Source: CAVPTL01 sp963729195 (GTDB taxonomy: Bacteria; Actinomycetota; Thermoleophilia; Gaiellales; JAICJC01). Taken from it: 64,000 bases of DNA. The notes beneath the pieces are model-generated. The model was not told where the DNA came from, made no database searches, and worked only from the letters and a program-made list of their open reading frames with translations. The stretch covers positions 62,001 through 126,000 of the forward strand of contig CAVSNF010000020.1 of assembly GCA_963729195.1 (NCBI GenBank), given 5' to 3'. The first letter of the stretch is position 1. Each line of letters opens with the position of its first letter. Positions 9,818 through 18,830 of the stretch are shown piece by piece. The position numbers and the translations under genes were made by a program.

Positions 9818-11281
9818 GTGTTTCTGAACCAGATGCCCCGCTTCGAACCGCTCTCCGAAGAGGCGCTTGCGACCATCGAGGGCGGCTGGGAGCGGCTGGG
9901 CAGCGAGGTCGGGGTGCGGTTCGATCACCCCCGCGCGATCGAGCTGTTTCAGGCAGCCGGTCAGACCGTGGACGGGCCGGTGGTGCGGTTCGATCCGGGG
10001 TTTCTCGCCGCCCAGGCGGCATCCGCGCCGGCGGAGTTTTCACTGCACGCGCGCAACCCCGATCGAGATTTCATCGTGGGCGGCGACCACATGATCTTCG
10101 GTCCCGCCAACGGGCCTCCGTTCGTGCGGGTCAACGGCGAGCGCCGCGACGGCACGATGGCCGACCTCGAGCAGCTGCTGAAGCTGACGCAGATGACCGA
10201 CGCGCTCGACACCCCGGGGCGCAACATCCTAGAGCCCAACGATGTCGCGCTGGATGTCCGGCACCTGCTGAGGGCGCTGGCCGCGGCCCGGCTGACCGAC
10301 CGAGTGTGGTCGGGCGAGCCCTCATCCGAAGACGCCGCTCGCGACTGCATCCGCATGGGCGAGATCATCCACGGTGGCCGAGCGGCGATCGAGGCGCGGC
10401 CGGTGATGTTCGGAAACGTGAACGTCAACTCGCCCATGCACTTCGACGTGCGCATGCTGGAGGGGCTGCTCACCTACGCCGACGCCGGCCAGGCGATCAT
10501 CGTCACGCCGTTTCTGCTGATGGGGGCGATGGCGCCCGTGTCCACACCGGCGGCGCTGGCCCAGCAGACGGTCGAGGCGCTGGCGGGCATCGCGCTGGTG
10601 CAGCTGGTGCGGCGCGGCACGCCCTGTGTGATGGGCTCGTTTCTGTCGGCGACCGACATGCAGTCGGGATCGCCGGGGTTCGGCGGACCCGAGTCGGCGC
10701 TCGGCCTGTACGCGTCTGGCCAGATCGCGCGCCGCCTCAACCTGCCCTGGCGATCGGGCGGAGGCACGCTCACGTCCAGCCAGACGGTGGACTTCCAGGC
10801 CGGGTATGAGGCGTTCAACACGCTCAGTGCCGCGTTCCTGGCGGGGGCAAATGTGTGCTGGCAGTCGGCCGGCTGGCTGGAAGGCGGCCTGGTGACGTCG
10901 TTCGAGAAGTTCGTCGCCGACTGCGAGCTGCTCGACCTGCTGATCCACCAGTTCACGCCGGTCGAGGTGGACGAGGCCAGCCTGGCCTTCGACGCCCACG
11001 TCGAGGTCGGCCAGAGCGGGCACTTCTTCGGCGCGGCGCACACGCTGGAGCGGTTCCGCGACTGTTTCTGGCGCCCGACCGTGGCGTCGACGGAGAACAA
11101 CGACCGCTGGACGCGCAACGGATCGCTCGACCACGCCGCTCGCGCGAGCAAGAGGTGGGAACAGATGCTCGAGTCCTACGAACAGCCACCGCTGGCCGAG
11201 GCGATCGAGGAGGAGCTGGTCGAGTTCGTCGAGACGCGGGCTGCCGAGCTCGGCGATCCGGTGGACGTGCGCACGCTCTAG
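9818..11281 (+). CDS. Trimethylamine methyltransferase family protein (MttB-like, non-pyrrolysine)
   Basis: This member of the MttB superfamily, about 487 residues long, would transfer a methyl group from a quaternary or tertiary amine to a corrinoid protein. Typical segments are NQMPRFEPLSEEALATIEGGW at the start, MTDALDTPGRNILEPND, and the GANVCWQSAGWLEGGL and STENNDRWTRNGS stretches near the end. There is no in-frame TAG, so it is of the non-pyrrolysine branch, like glycine betaine methyltransferases. I prefer the GTG at 9818; the GTG at 9785 is also in frame. No corrinoid protein or reductive activase is seen nearby. Confidence 0.88.
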   Translation: MFLNQMPRFEPLSEEALATIEGGWERLGSEVGVRFDHPRAIELFQAAGQTVDGPVVRFDPGFLAAQAASAPAEFSLHARNPDRDFIVGGDHMIFGPANGPPFVRVNGERRDGTMADLEQLLKLTQMTDALDTPGRNILEPNDVALDVRHLLRALAAARLTDRVWSGEPSSEDAARDCIRMGEIIHGGRAAIEARPVMFGNVNVNSPMHFDVRMLEGLLTYADAGQAIIVTPFLLMGAMAPVSTPAALAQQTVEALAGIALVQLVRRGTPCVMGSFLSATDMQSGSPGFGGPESALGLYASGQIARRLNLPWRSGGGTLTSSQTVDFQAGYEAFNTLSAAFLAGANVCWQSAGWLEGGLVTSFEKFVADCELLDLLIHQFTPVEVDEASLAFDAHVEVGQSGHFFGAAHTLERFRDCFWRPTVASTENNDRWTRNGSLDHAARASKRWEQMLESYEQPPLAEAIEEELVEFVETRAAELGDPVDVRTL

Positions 11282-11292
11282 ACTGCGACTTC

Positions 11293-11556
11293 GTGGCGAC
11301 TCACCTCAACAACCATCATCGCGACACGCTCGAGAAGATCGAGGGGCATCCCGCCAGCGGCAACGTCGAGTGGCGGCAGGTGCTGTCGCTGCTGGAGGCG
11401 GTCGGCGACGTCACCGAGGAGCACAACGGCAAGTTCAAGGTCAAGGTGGGCGACGAGACCGCCGTGCTGCACCGTCCGCGTGACAAGGACGTCGACACGC
11501 AGACGATCGTCGATCTGCGGCGGATGCTGATCGCCGCCGGCGTCGCGTCCGACTGA
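11293..11556 (+). CDS. Small HicA-like conserved protein
   Basis: This 87-residue basic protein starts with GTG and reads MATHLNNHHRDTLEKI, then VEWRQVLSLLEAVG, then KFKVKVGDETAVLHRPR and a final helix IVDLRRMLIAAG. The layout resembles the short dsRBD-like fold of HicA/YcfA mRNA interferases, which carry a central histidine. No HicB antitoxin is adjacent: the gene stands 11 bases after the methyltransferase and 21 before a monooxygenase-like gene. A free-standing, non-toxin role is equally possible. The assignment rests on pattern recognition only. Confidence 0.6.
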   Translation: MATHLNNHHRDTLEKIEGHPASGNVEWRQVLSLLEAVGDVTEEHNGKFKVKVGDETAVLHRPRDKDVDTQTIVDLRRMLIAAGVASD

Positions 11557-11577
11557 CTCCGGATCAAGGAGAACCCC

Positions 11578-11886
11578 ATGATTGCTCGCACATGGAAGGG
11601 CGCTGTTCGCCGCGCCGACAGCGACGCGTATGCCGCCTACATGAACGACACGGGCGTCCCCGGCTACCGGGCCACGCCCGGGAACCGGGGTGTGTGGATG
11701 TTGCGTCGTGATGTCGGCGAGTTGACCGAGTTTGTGATGTTCACCCTGTGGGACTCGATCGACTCCGTCAAAGCGTTTGCCGGTGAGGACGTGGAGACGG
11801 CGATCTTCTATGCCGAGGACGATCGCTTTCTGGTGGAGCGCGATCTGACCTCCTTCCACTACGAGGTGGTCACTCACACAGCGTGA
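11578..11886 (+). CDS. Antibiotic-biosynthesis-monooxygenase-like small protein
   Basis: This 102-residue protein is preceded by AAGGAG six bases before the ATG. The pattern MIARTWKGAVRRADSDAYAAYM, then GVWMLRRDVGELTEFVMFTLWDSIDSVKAFAG, is that of dimeric alpha/beta-barrel ABM proteins. They act as small monooxygenases or stress-related binding proteins. Its stop overlaps the GTG of the aminotransferase gene, so the two are probably co-expressed. No catalytic residue can be assigned. Confidence 0.8.
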   Translation: MIARTWKGAVRRADSDAYAAYMNDTGVPGYRATPGNRGVWMLRRDVGELTEFVMFTLWDSIDSVKAFAGEDVETAIFYAEDDRFLVERDLTSFHYEVVTHTA

Positions 11887-13097
11887 GTCGTAGAGTCTCG
11901 GGCGTGGCGAATGACTACTCCCAGCGATTCCCTGCCTCCGCCGCGCTGATGCGCCGGGCGGCGGACGTGATGCCGGGCGGCAACACCCGCACCACGGCTC
12001 ACTATCCGCCGTTTCCTCTGGTGGTTGACCGCGCCGACGGGCCGTTCCTGTGGGACGCCGACGGGAACCGGCTGATCGACCTGCTGATGAACTACACCAG
12101 CCTGGTTCACGGTCACCGCTACCCGCCGGTGGTGGAGGCGGTGACGGCGGCGCTCGAGCGGGGCAGTGCGTGGCCGGCTGCGTCCTTGGAGCAGGTCGAC
12201 CTGGCGGCCGTGTTGTGCGGCCGGATCGCGTCGGTTGAGCGGGTCAGGTTCTGTAACTCGGGCACGGAGGCGGGGCTTCTGGCGGTGCGCATCGCACGGC
12301 GCGCGACCGGCCGGCGGCTGCTGCTGAAGGCGGCCGAGGGATATCACGGCTCCTATGACGAGCTGGACGCCGGGCCGGAGACGCTCCAGGCGACCTACGG
12401 CGATATCGAGAGCTTCCTGGAGCAGATCGACCGGGCCGGAGACGACCTGGCAGCGGTGGTGCTGGAACCCGTGCTGGCGTCCGGCGGCATCATCACTCCG
12501 GCCCCGGGGTTCCTTGCGGGGGTGGCCGCCGCGGCCCGGGCGTGCGGCGCGTTGTTTGTGATCGACGAGGTGGTGACGCTGCGACTTGGCGTGGGCGGGG
12601 CCCAGGCGGCTGCCGGTGTCTCACCCGACCTGACGATGATGGGCAAGCTGATCGGCGGCGGGTTCCCGGTGGGCGCCGTTGGCGGTCGGGCAGATCTGAT
12701 GGAGCAGCTCGATCCGCGCCTGCCTGACCCGCTGCAGCACTCCGGGACGTTCAACGGCAACCTGATCACGTGCGCGGCCGGGGTGGCGGCCACCACCGCG
12801 CTGACCGGTGATGCCATCGATCGTATGGCCGGCCAGGGTCGGCGGCTGGCTGCCGAGCTGGAAGCTCTGGCGAAACGCCATCGGGTTCCGCTTTCGGTCA
12901 CCTCGTCGGGCTCGCTGGTGAGCCTGCACGGCGACGAGGATCTGCTGGAGGCGGTGCATCTGATGGCGCTCGGTCACGGCCTCTACATCGCGCCGCGGGG
13001 AATGATGGCGCTCTCGACGGTGATGACCGATCCGCTGATGGACGAGGTGTGTGAGCGCTTCGCTGCGGTCTTCGCCGATGCGGCGGGCATGGGATGA
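11883..13097 (+). CDS. Class III aminotransferase (glutamate-1-semialdehyde aminomutase-like)
   Basis: This 404-residue PLP enzyme has SGTEA (126-130) for phosphate binding, D228 in FVIDEV and the Schiff-base lysine K255 in MMGKLIGGGFPVGA. Overall it resembles HemL, yet no other heme gene is near. Catabolic paralogues that transaminate omega-amino acids or aminoketones are common. The GTG start overlaps the previous stop; the GTG at 11904 is an alternative. Its stop overlaps the amidase ATG by 4 bases, so it works in an operon with an amidase that could release its amino substrate. Confidence 0.9.
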   Translation: MSRRVSGVANDYSQRFPASAALMRRAADVMPGGNTRTTAHYPPFPLVVDRADGPFLWDADGNRLIDLLMNYTSLVHGHRYPPVVEAVTAALERGSAWPAASLEQVDLAAVLCGRIASVERVRFCNSGTEAGLLAVRIARRATGRRLLLKAAEGYHGSYDELDAGPETLQATYGDIESFLEQIDRAGDDLAAVVLEPVLASGGIITPAPGFLAGVAAAARACGALFVIDEVVTLRLGVGGAQAAAGVSPDLTMMGKLIGGGFPVGAVGGRADLMEQLDPRLPDPLQHSGTFNGNLITCAAGVAATTALTGDAIDRMAGQGRRLAAELEALAKRHRVPLSVTSSGSLVSLHGDEDLLEAVHLMALGHGLYIAPRGMMALSTVMTDPLMDEVCERFAAVFADAAGMG

Positions 13098-14498
13098 GCG
13101 ACGCGGCCTGCCAACTCTCGGCCACCGAGCTGCGGGTGCTCTACCTCGCCGGGGAGCTCTCGCCGGTTGAGGTCACCCGCGCGGTGCTCGAGCGGATCGA
13201 GCGACTCGACCCGGATCTGCGGGCGTTCATCACCGTCACCCCCGAGCTGGCCCTGAGCCAGGCGGAGGCGGCGGAGCGGGCATACCGGGCGGGCGAGAGT
13301 GCGCCGCCGCTTTTGGGAGTCCCGGTGTCGATCAAGGACCTGGCCTGGACGAAGGGCATTCGCACGACCTTCGGTTCGCTCGTGACAGCCGAGTTCGTGC
13401 CCGACATGGACGCGCCTCTGGTCGAGCGGCTGCGCGGCGCGGGCGCGGTGTTGCTGGGAAAGACCAGCGTCCCGGAGGTTGGGTGGAAGGCCGAAACCAC
13501 CAACCGGCTGATCGGCTCGACTCACAACCCGTGGAAGCACGGATCGACCGCGGGCGGGTCGAGCGGCGGGGCGGCAGCGGCGGTCGCAGCCGGCCTGGGG
13601 CCGCTTGCGCAGGGCTCCGACGGCGCCGGCTCGATCCGGATCCCGGCAGCGTTCTGTGGCGTGTTCGGGTTGAAGCCGACCTTCGGCACGGTGCCGATCT
13701 TTCCGCCGTCGGCAACCGACACGCTGTCCCACGCCGGCCCGATCACCCGCACCGTGGCAGACGCGGCGCTGATGCTGAGCGTGATGGCGGGGCCGGATCG
13801 GCGTGATCTCCACACCATGGGGCGTCCGGTCGGCGACTATCAGGCCCGGCTGGCCGACGGGCTCGAGGGCGTGCGCATCAGCTGGAGTCCCGACCTCGGC
13901 TATGTCGATGTGGATCCCGAGGTCGCCGAGCTGACCGCCGCCGCGGTCGCCACGCTGGGTCGGTGCGGGGCCGACGTGGTCGACCTCGCCGGCGGCTTCC
14001 CCGATCCGTGGCCGATCGTGCACACCCTGTGGGCGACGTCGGAGGCGGCCGAGTATCCAGAGGGGATCGAGGCCGTGCGCGATCAGCTCGACCCCGGCCG
14101 GGTGGCGGTGCTGGAGGCCGGGCTGGCGATCGGCGGCGGCGAGCTGGCCGCGGCGGTGCACGCCCGGCTCGAGCACTATCGAGCCGTCGATGCACTGCTG
14201 GAGACGTCCGATCTGATGGTGACCCCCACCGTTCCGGTGCGCGGCCTTCGGCGTCGGCGAGGACTCGCCCACCCGCCACGGCCGCCCCACCAGCTACCTC
14301 GGCTGGACGGGCTTCACCTACCCGTTCAACCTCTCCGGCCACCCCGCCGCCACCGTTCCCTGCGGGCTCACCTCAGGCGGTCTGCCGGTGGGCCTCCAGA
14401 TCGTGGGGCGATGGCACGAGGACGCGCTGGTGCTCCGCGCCGCGGCGGCGTTCGAGCGCACGCAGCCGTGGATCGACGGTCTCCGTCAGCTGGGCTGA
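13094..14498 (+). CDS. Amidase signature family hydrolase, one frame break
   Basis: This Ser-cisSer-Lys amidase has 467 codons after correction. The catalytic set is K81 in PVSIKDLAW, S156 in GGSSGGAAA and S180 in SDGAGSIRIPA. One extra base near 14240 breaks the frame after MVTPTVPV; the next frame continues AFGVGEDSPTRHGRPTSYLG and ends in PVGLQIVGRWHED, the family's usual C-terminus. It follows the aminotransferase by a 4-base overlap. The substrate is an unidentified amide. Confidence 0.9.
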
Positions 14499-14500
14499 CG

Positions 14501-15133
14501 TCAGCCGCGAGCAGCGCCGACGACGATCGCAGCGGCTTCGGCCGGTGTCAGCACGTCGGTGTTCACGACCAGGTCATAGTGGGTGGCCTGCTCGTCCTTG
14601 ACGCCGTAGAACTCCGACAGATAGGCCGCGCGGGCGCGGTCGGAGTCGGTGATCTGACGCAGCGAGTCTCCTCCGGCATCCCCCGACTCGCCCGCGACAC
14701 GGGCAGCCCTGACCTCGGGTGAGCCGGTGACCATCACCCGCAGGACGCCCGCACGACCGGCGAGCGCATGCGACGCTGCGTGGGCGACGATCACCGCGTC
14801 GCCATCGTCGGCAAAGTCGTCGATCGCCTGGCGGATCAAGCTGCGCACGGCATTTGCGTCGGGACCGGTCGCCAATTCGTGGGGCGGCAGATAGGCGTAG
14901 GCCTCAGGCGCGATCGCGGCACCGCCACCGATCGCGTCAAGCAGCTTGCGCGCCAGCGAGCGGCGCTGTTCGGCATCGGCGACCGCGGCCGGGTCGAGCG
15001 CCCCCTTCTCGGCGGCGCGGGCCAGGATCTCACCGTCCAGGCAGCGGAAGCCAAGCTGTTCGGCGGCGAGCCTGCCAACCTCCTCGCCGTCTGCTCCGAA
15101 CTCGCGCGAGATGCAGATCACGTTGCGTGGCAT
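14501..15133 (-). CDS. Cytidylate-kinase-like family protein
   Basis: This 210-residue protein begins MPRNVICISREFGADGEEVGRLAAEQLGF, the form of the cytidylate-kinase-like family, a P-loop-type fold distinct from Cmk. It also has the LRVMVTGSPEVRAARVA and YDLVVNTDVLTPAEAA segments typical of that family. The role is not established; a small-molecule kinase activity is assumed from the fold. It is convergent with the amidase, two bases after its stop, and divergent from the FAD gene at 15225 across a palindromic repeat. Confidence 0.85.
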   Translation of the reverse strand: MPRNVICISREFGADGEEVGRLAAEQLGFRCLDGEILARAAEKGALDPAAVADAEQRRSLARKLLDAIGGGAAIAPEAYAYLPPHELATGPDANAVRSLIRQAIDDFADDGDAVIVAHAASHALAGRAGVLRVMVTGSPEVRAARVAGESGDAGGDSLRQITDSDRARAAYLSEFYGVKDEQATHYDLVVNTDVLTPAEAAAIVVGAARG

Positions 15134-15149
15134 GCCGCGACCATAGCAG

Positions 15150-15180
15150 GTGAATAACGGTGCCTGGCACCGTTATTCAC
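15150..15180. repeat. Palindromic repeat copy 1 (perfect 15-bp arms)
   Basis: The arm GTGAATAACGGTGCC is followed by one T and the exact reverse complement of the arm. This is the only one of the nine copies that lies between divergent genes instead of at a gene 3' end. Confidence 0.95.
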
Positions 15181-15224
15181 CCCTCCGCTGCGGGCATCGG
15201 GTACCTCCTGGTATTCTCGAGCCG

Positions 15225-16591
15225 ATGGGGGTGTCAGTTGCCGTTGTGGGCGGAGGCGCCGCCGGCACACTGGTGGCGGTGCATCTGCTGCGCGCCGGCG
15301 CGCCGGTCGACGTTACCGTCATCGAGCGCAGCGAGCGGGTGGCGCGGGGCGTGGCCTACAGCACGACCTTTCCCGACCACCTTCTGAACGTGGTGGCCGC
15401 CAACATGGGTGGGCCGGCCGACGAGCCCGGCCACTTCCGCAGCTGGCTGGCGGAGTACCGCCAACCCGTGCGAGCCACGTCGTTCATGCCCCGTGGGGCC
15501 TACGGCGATTACCTCGCACACCTGCTCGAGCAGTCGATCGCCGCCGCTCCGCAAGGGGCGTTCCAGCGTGTGCGTGGCGAGGCCGTCGGCGTCTCGCGTG
15601 CGGGCGACCGGTGGGTGGTGCGGCTGGCCGACGGCGGCCAGGTCGAGTGTGACCGGCTGGTGCTGGCAACCGGGGTACCGGCTCCGCGAGACCCGCCTCT
15701 CCAGGAAGGCGCCTGGCCGGTGGATTCGCCGCTGTACCTGTCAGATCCGTGGACGCCGGCGGGGCTCGAAGGCCTCGCTCCCGGCGACAATCTGCTGCTG
15801 GTCGGCACCGGGCTAACGATGGTCGACATCGCGCCTTCGGCTGATCGACCTGCGTCCCGCCGCCCGCATCGTTGCCATCTCGCGCAGCGGCCTGGTGCCG
15901 CAGCCGCATCGGTGGCCGGGTCAGCGGGTGGTGATCGACTACCAGCCGCCGGCGCCGGGGACGCCGCTCAAGGATCTGCCGCCGGCATTTCGGGCGGCCA
16001 CCAAGATCTCGTACGCCCGCGGTGGTGACTGGCGCGATGTGATCAACGCCGTGCGGCCGTACACCCAGGGGATCTGGAAGGGGCTGACGTTGGACGACCA
16101 GCGGCGGTTCCTGCGCACCTACCTGCGCTATTGGGACATCCACCGCCATCGCATGGCCCCGGCGGTCGCCGCATGGATCGCGTCGCTGCGCGAGAGCGGG
16201 CAGGTCACGATCGTCGGCGGCACGCTCCAAAGCGTGGAGCAGGCCGACGGTGGTCTGACGGTCACGGCTCGTACCCGCGAGAGCGGCGAGATCGCCGACG
16301 TTTCGGGTGGACGCCGCGATCAACTGCACCGGCCCCGCCGGCTCTGTGGTCGGAACCGGGTCGGCGCTGATCGACGACCTGGTCGCTCAAGGCCTGGCGC
16401 GGCCGCACCCGCTCGGGCTCGGCCTCGACACCGGTGAGCACGGCGCACTGCGCGGGGCCGACGGTGAACTCTCCAGCAGCATCTTCACGCTCGGCTGGCT
16501 TCGCCGAGGCGAGCTGTGGGAGTCGGTCGCGATCCCGGAGATCCGGGCGCAGGCGGCCGAGATCGCCGGTAGGGTCAGCGACGATGTTTGA
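15225..16591 (+). CDS. FAD/NAD(P)-binding protein (NAD_binding_9 type), two frame breaks
   Basis: This 454-codon flavoprotein (corrected) has the N-terminal dinucleotide motif VVGGGAAGTLVAVHLL (about 7-22), the GVAYSTTFPDHLLNV segment of the YdhS-like family, and VLATGVPAPRD later. Two extra bases break it: one C near 15834 (VDIALRLIDL when removed) and one T in the TTT at 16301-16303 (ADVRVDAAINCTGP when removed). I start at the ATG of MGVSVAVVGG, not at the in-frame GTG inside the palindrome. Its oxidoreductase substrate is unknown. Confidence 0.87.
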
Positions 16592-17133
16592 GCAGCGCAC
16601 ATATCAGCGGCGGGTCAAGCGCGCCGGCGAGGATCTGTATCGCCATATCTGGCGGAATCCTCACGCATCGGAGGTCGGCTGGGATGTGGCTCATGCCGCC
16701 ACCGAGTCGGCCAACGCCGTCTCCGAATGGCCGATCGATCAGCATCGACGGCGCCGACTATCGCGAGATCTCCGACGAGGCGATCGCGACCGCCGTCGCA
16801 GCGCTGACCTGGTGGCTGATCGTGTTCGTCGAGAACTACGCCGACCCCGAGCACGGCGTCGCCGGCGCCGAGGCTCGGGTCGGTGCGCTGTTTCCGCTGG
16901 CCGACGACATCCGGCATCGGCTGACCCCGCCCCACGGCAAGCCGCTTGCGCCCGCGGATGCGGTGCTGGTCGTGTGTCCGCTGTTGACGGGCCGCGAGCC
17001 CAGCTCGGACAAGCTCGCACCGCTCCATCCGAGCGAGTCGCGGCTGCGAGTCAGCCTGCAGACTCTGGCAGGGCGCTGCCCTCGGGCGGCCGCCCGGCTC
17101 AGTCACAACCAGCCGTTGATCGAGTACGACTGA
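16584..17133 (+). CDS. Unrecognised helical protein, one frame break
   Basis: I do not recognise this protein of about 182 codons. It begins MFEQRTYQRRVKRAGEDLYRH, overlapping the FAD gene by 8 bases. Its middle has a hydrophobic helix (AVAALTWWLIVFVENYA) and the C-terminal third is polar. At 16737-16744 there is a tandem gatcgatc; removing one base or one gatc unit joins SEWPI to SIDGADYREISDEA. The 3' end overlaps the convergent membrane-protein gene by 35 bases, which is unusual and may mean one stop is misplaced. Confidence 0.65.
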
Positions 17134-17509
17134 CCCGCCCCAGAGCCGGGGCTCCCATCAGCGCGACGACGGCGAAGCCGGCCAGGAACACCGCGGCCCC
17201 GCGCTGCTGGGTCGCGGTCGTGGCGACGTGCACGGCCGCCTCTCCGATGCCGAGCATCACCAGCGTGCACGCGAGCACCACCGCGGCCGACCGCACGTCC
17301 GACCGCCGCCGCGGTCGTGCCCCGGCGGCGGAGACGAGCCAGTGTGTGGCCAGGGTGACCCCGACCGCGGCGACGCCGGCCCACATCAGGTACCAGGCCT
17401 GGGAGGCCTGGTAGCCATCCTCCGACACGGTGCTCGAGGCGCCCGAGAAGAACAGCGCCGCCGCTGTGAGCATCCCGACGATCAGTACGAGCCTGGCCAA
17501 GACGGTCAT
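17099..17509 (-). CDS. Small membrane protein, four predicted helices
   Basis: This 136-residue integral membrane protein has four hydrophobic spans: LARLVLIVGMLTAAALFF, WYLMWAGVAAVGVTLATHWL, AAVVLACTLVMLGIGEAAV and AAVFLAGFAVVALMGAPAL. AAGGAGG lies just upstream of the ATG at 17509, so I choose that start over an upstream one at 17527. No family is recognised. It is single and convergent with the preceding unknown gene, with overlapping 3' ends. Confidence 0.7.
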   Translation of the reverse strand: MTVLARLVLIVGMLTAAALFFSGASSTVSEDGYQASQAWYLMWAGVAAVGVTLATHWLVSAAGARPRRRSDVRSAAVVLACTLVMLGIGEAAVHVATTATQQRGAAVFLAGFAVVALMGAPALGRVSRTRSTAGCD

Positions 17510-17565
17510 AGTGCCTCCTTGGCTCAAGAATACCCAGAATCACATAGTTAGCAAGTCTGTGCGGA

Positions 17566-17594
17566 TGAATAACGGTGCCAGGCACCGTTATTCA
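17566..17594. repeat. Palindromic repeat copy 2
   Basis: The arm TGAATAACGGTGCC is followed by A and the exact reverse complement of the arm. It lies about 20 bases past the stop of the LUD gene on the minus strand, where it could act as its terminator. Confidence 0.95.
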
Positions 17595-17613
17595 CGACCA
17601 GCATGGCGTCCGG

Positions 17614-18256
17614 TTAGAAGCCGAGCGACTCCGGTACCAGGATCACGGTGATCCGCCCGCCGGGCTCGGCGTGGATGATCAGCGTCTTGGCCAGCAGGCT
17701 GCCGGGTACCCGACCTCCTGCATCCGCTTGAACTCCCGGGGGAGGCTGTATTCGCGCACCCGGCGCAGACCCTCGTCGAGATCTCTCACCAGCTTCTGAT
17801 GGCCCACCACCAGGATCACGTTGCCGCCCGCGTAGGCATAGGCACCGAGCTGGCTGCCCGAGCCCGAGCCGACCACGATCTGGCCATCGTCGGTGATCGC
17901 ATGGGCGCTGCCGATGATGTAGTCGGGAGCGGCTCCGAGCTTTCGCATCTCGCGACCCTGGGTCTCTCGGTCGAGCTGCGCTGAGCTTTGCCCGCACCGA
18001 CTGGTACCGACCGGACTCGTCGATCTCGGCGGTGATGCCCAACTCATGCAGCGTCTCGGAGAGCGCGCTGTGCACCTCGGCGCCCTTCGGGGATGGCGTC
18101 GAACACCAGCCGGCGTGCGTGCTCGGCGCTCTCGGCGATGTGCGTCTTGAAGCCTCGGCTTTCGAGCGCCTCGGCAGTCTTCTCCATCCGCGCTTGGTCG
18201 GATGTCTGGGCAAACTCGGCGTTGGGCGGCCCGGGATCGGGGAGGGTGATGCTCAC
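17614..18256 (-). CDS. LUD-domain (LutC/YkgG-like) protein, three frame breaks
   Basis: This LUD-domain protein has 213 codons after correction. The family includes LutC of the lactate-utilisation complex, but stand-alone members like this are of unknown role. Hallmarks are LDRETQGREMRKLGAAPDY, IGSAHAITDDGQIVVGSGSGSQLGAYAY and GHQKLVRDLDEGLRRVREY. GTG at 18256 is the start, with AAGGAG five bases upstream. Breaks are an extra base in the + strand ccc at 18083-18085, an extra base near 17979, and a missing base near 17696. It is divergent from the MarR gene and probably shares its operator. Confidence 0.87.
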
Positions 18257-18316
18257 GGTGTCTCCTTCGATGGTGAATGTTGAGCGGTCAAGCAATCGTC
18301 ACGGTAGCACAGATGA

Positions 18317-18331
18317 TTTGTGATACACAAA
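18317..18331. promoter_or_regulatory. MarR-type operator TTTGTG-ATA-CACAAA
   Basis: This perfect inverted repeat with a three-base centre lies between the divergent LUD and MarR genes, 25 bases before the MarR GTG. MarR proteins usually bind such 15-20 bp palindromes and control their own divergent pair. Binding is inferred, not shown. Confidence 0.6.
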
Positions 18332-18337
18332 CGATTG
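18328..18337 (+). promoter_or_regulatory. CAAACGATTG motif, copy 1
   Basis: This is one of four exact copies in the window (also 39768, 43720 and, reversed, 46801), all in promoter gaps. Here it abuts the MarR-type palindrome in the LUD/MarR divergent region. Confidence 0.5.
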
Positions 18338-18355
18338 CCGCGATACACTGGGATC

Positions 18356-18829
18356 GTGGCCACAACCTCCAAGCCCGTTCCCACCAAAGCGGCATCCAGC
18401 GTGCTGATCGCGCAGCTGGCGCGGGGTATGCGCCGCCGCGTCGAGCAGGCGGTCGCGCCGCTGGGGCTGCGGCCCCGTCAGCTGGTAGCGCTCAACCATC
18501 TGCGAGAACGCGGGCCGTCGCCACAGCAAACGCTGATCGAGCTGCTGGGGGTCGATCCGTCCAACATGGTGGCGGTGCTCAACGACCTGGAAGACGCCGG
18601 CCTGATCGTCCGCCGGCGCGACCGGGCCGACCGCCGTCGCGCGATCATCGAGCTGTCACCGGAAGGCCGGGAGCTGCTGGAGGAGCTTGACCGCGCGCTT
18701 CACGGGATCGATGACGAGGTGTTCTCCGGACTCACCCCCGGCGAGCGGCGCGACCTCAACCACCTGCTCACGCGGGCAGCCGAAAGCGCCGGCGTGAGCT
18801 GCACGCAGGCCGCGGACGACAGCTGCTGA
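18356..18829 (+). CDS. MarR family transcriptional regulator
   Basis: This 157-residue winged-helix repressor starts with GTG at 18356. The DNA-binding part is LRPRQLVALNHL, then PSPQQTLIELLGVDPSNMVAVLNDLEDAGLIVRRRDRADRRRAIIELSPEG, whose DRRR wing is characteristic of MarR. Dimerisation helices flank it. It is divergent from the LUD gene, and a palindrome lies just upstream, so it likely represses itself and the LUD gene until a small phenolic or other ligand binds. Its 3' end is adjacent to a convergent SDR gene. Confidence 0.93.
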   Translation: MATTSKPVPTKAASSVLIAQLARGMRRRVEQAVAPLGLRPRQLVALNHLRERGPSPQQTLIELLGVDPSNMVAVLNDLEDAGLIVRRRDRADRRRAIIELSPEGRELLEELDRALHGIDDEVFSGLTPGERRDLNHLLTRAAESAGVSCTQAADDSC

Positions 18830-18830
18830 G

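Noticed and set aside
9818..11281. Pyrrolysine-containing trimethylamine methyltransferase
   Set aside because: No in-frame TAG codon is present, and no pyl genes or corrinoid protein lie nearby.
11883..13097. hemL of heme synthesis
   Set aside because: Family resemblance only; the gene is operon-linked to an amidase, with no heme gene near.
15150..15224. GTG in the palindrome as the start of the FAD gene, or of a leader peptide beginning MNNGA-HRYSP
   Set aside because: The same peptide is a mere translation of the repeat and recurs at other copies. The ATG at 15225 places the cofactor loop at normal distance.
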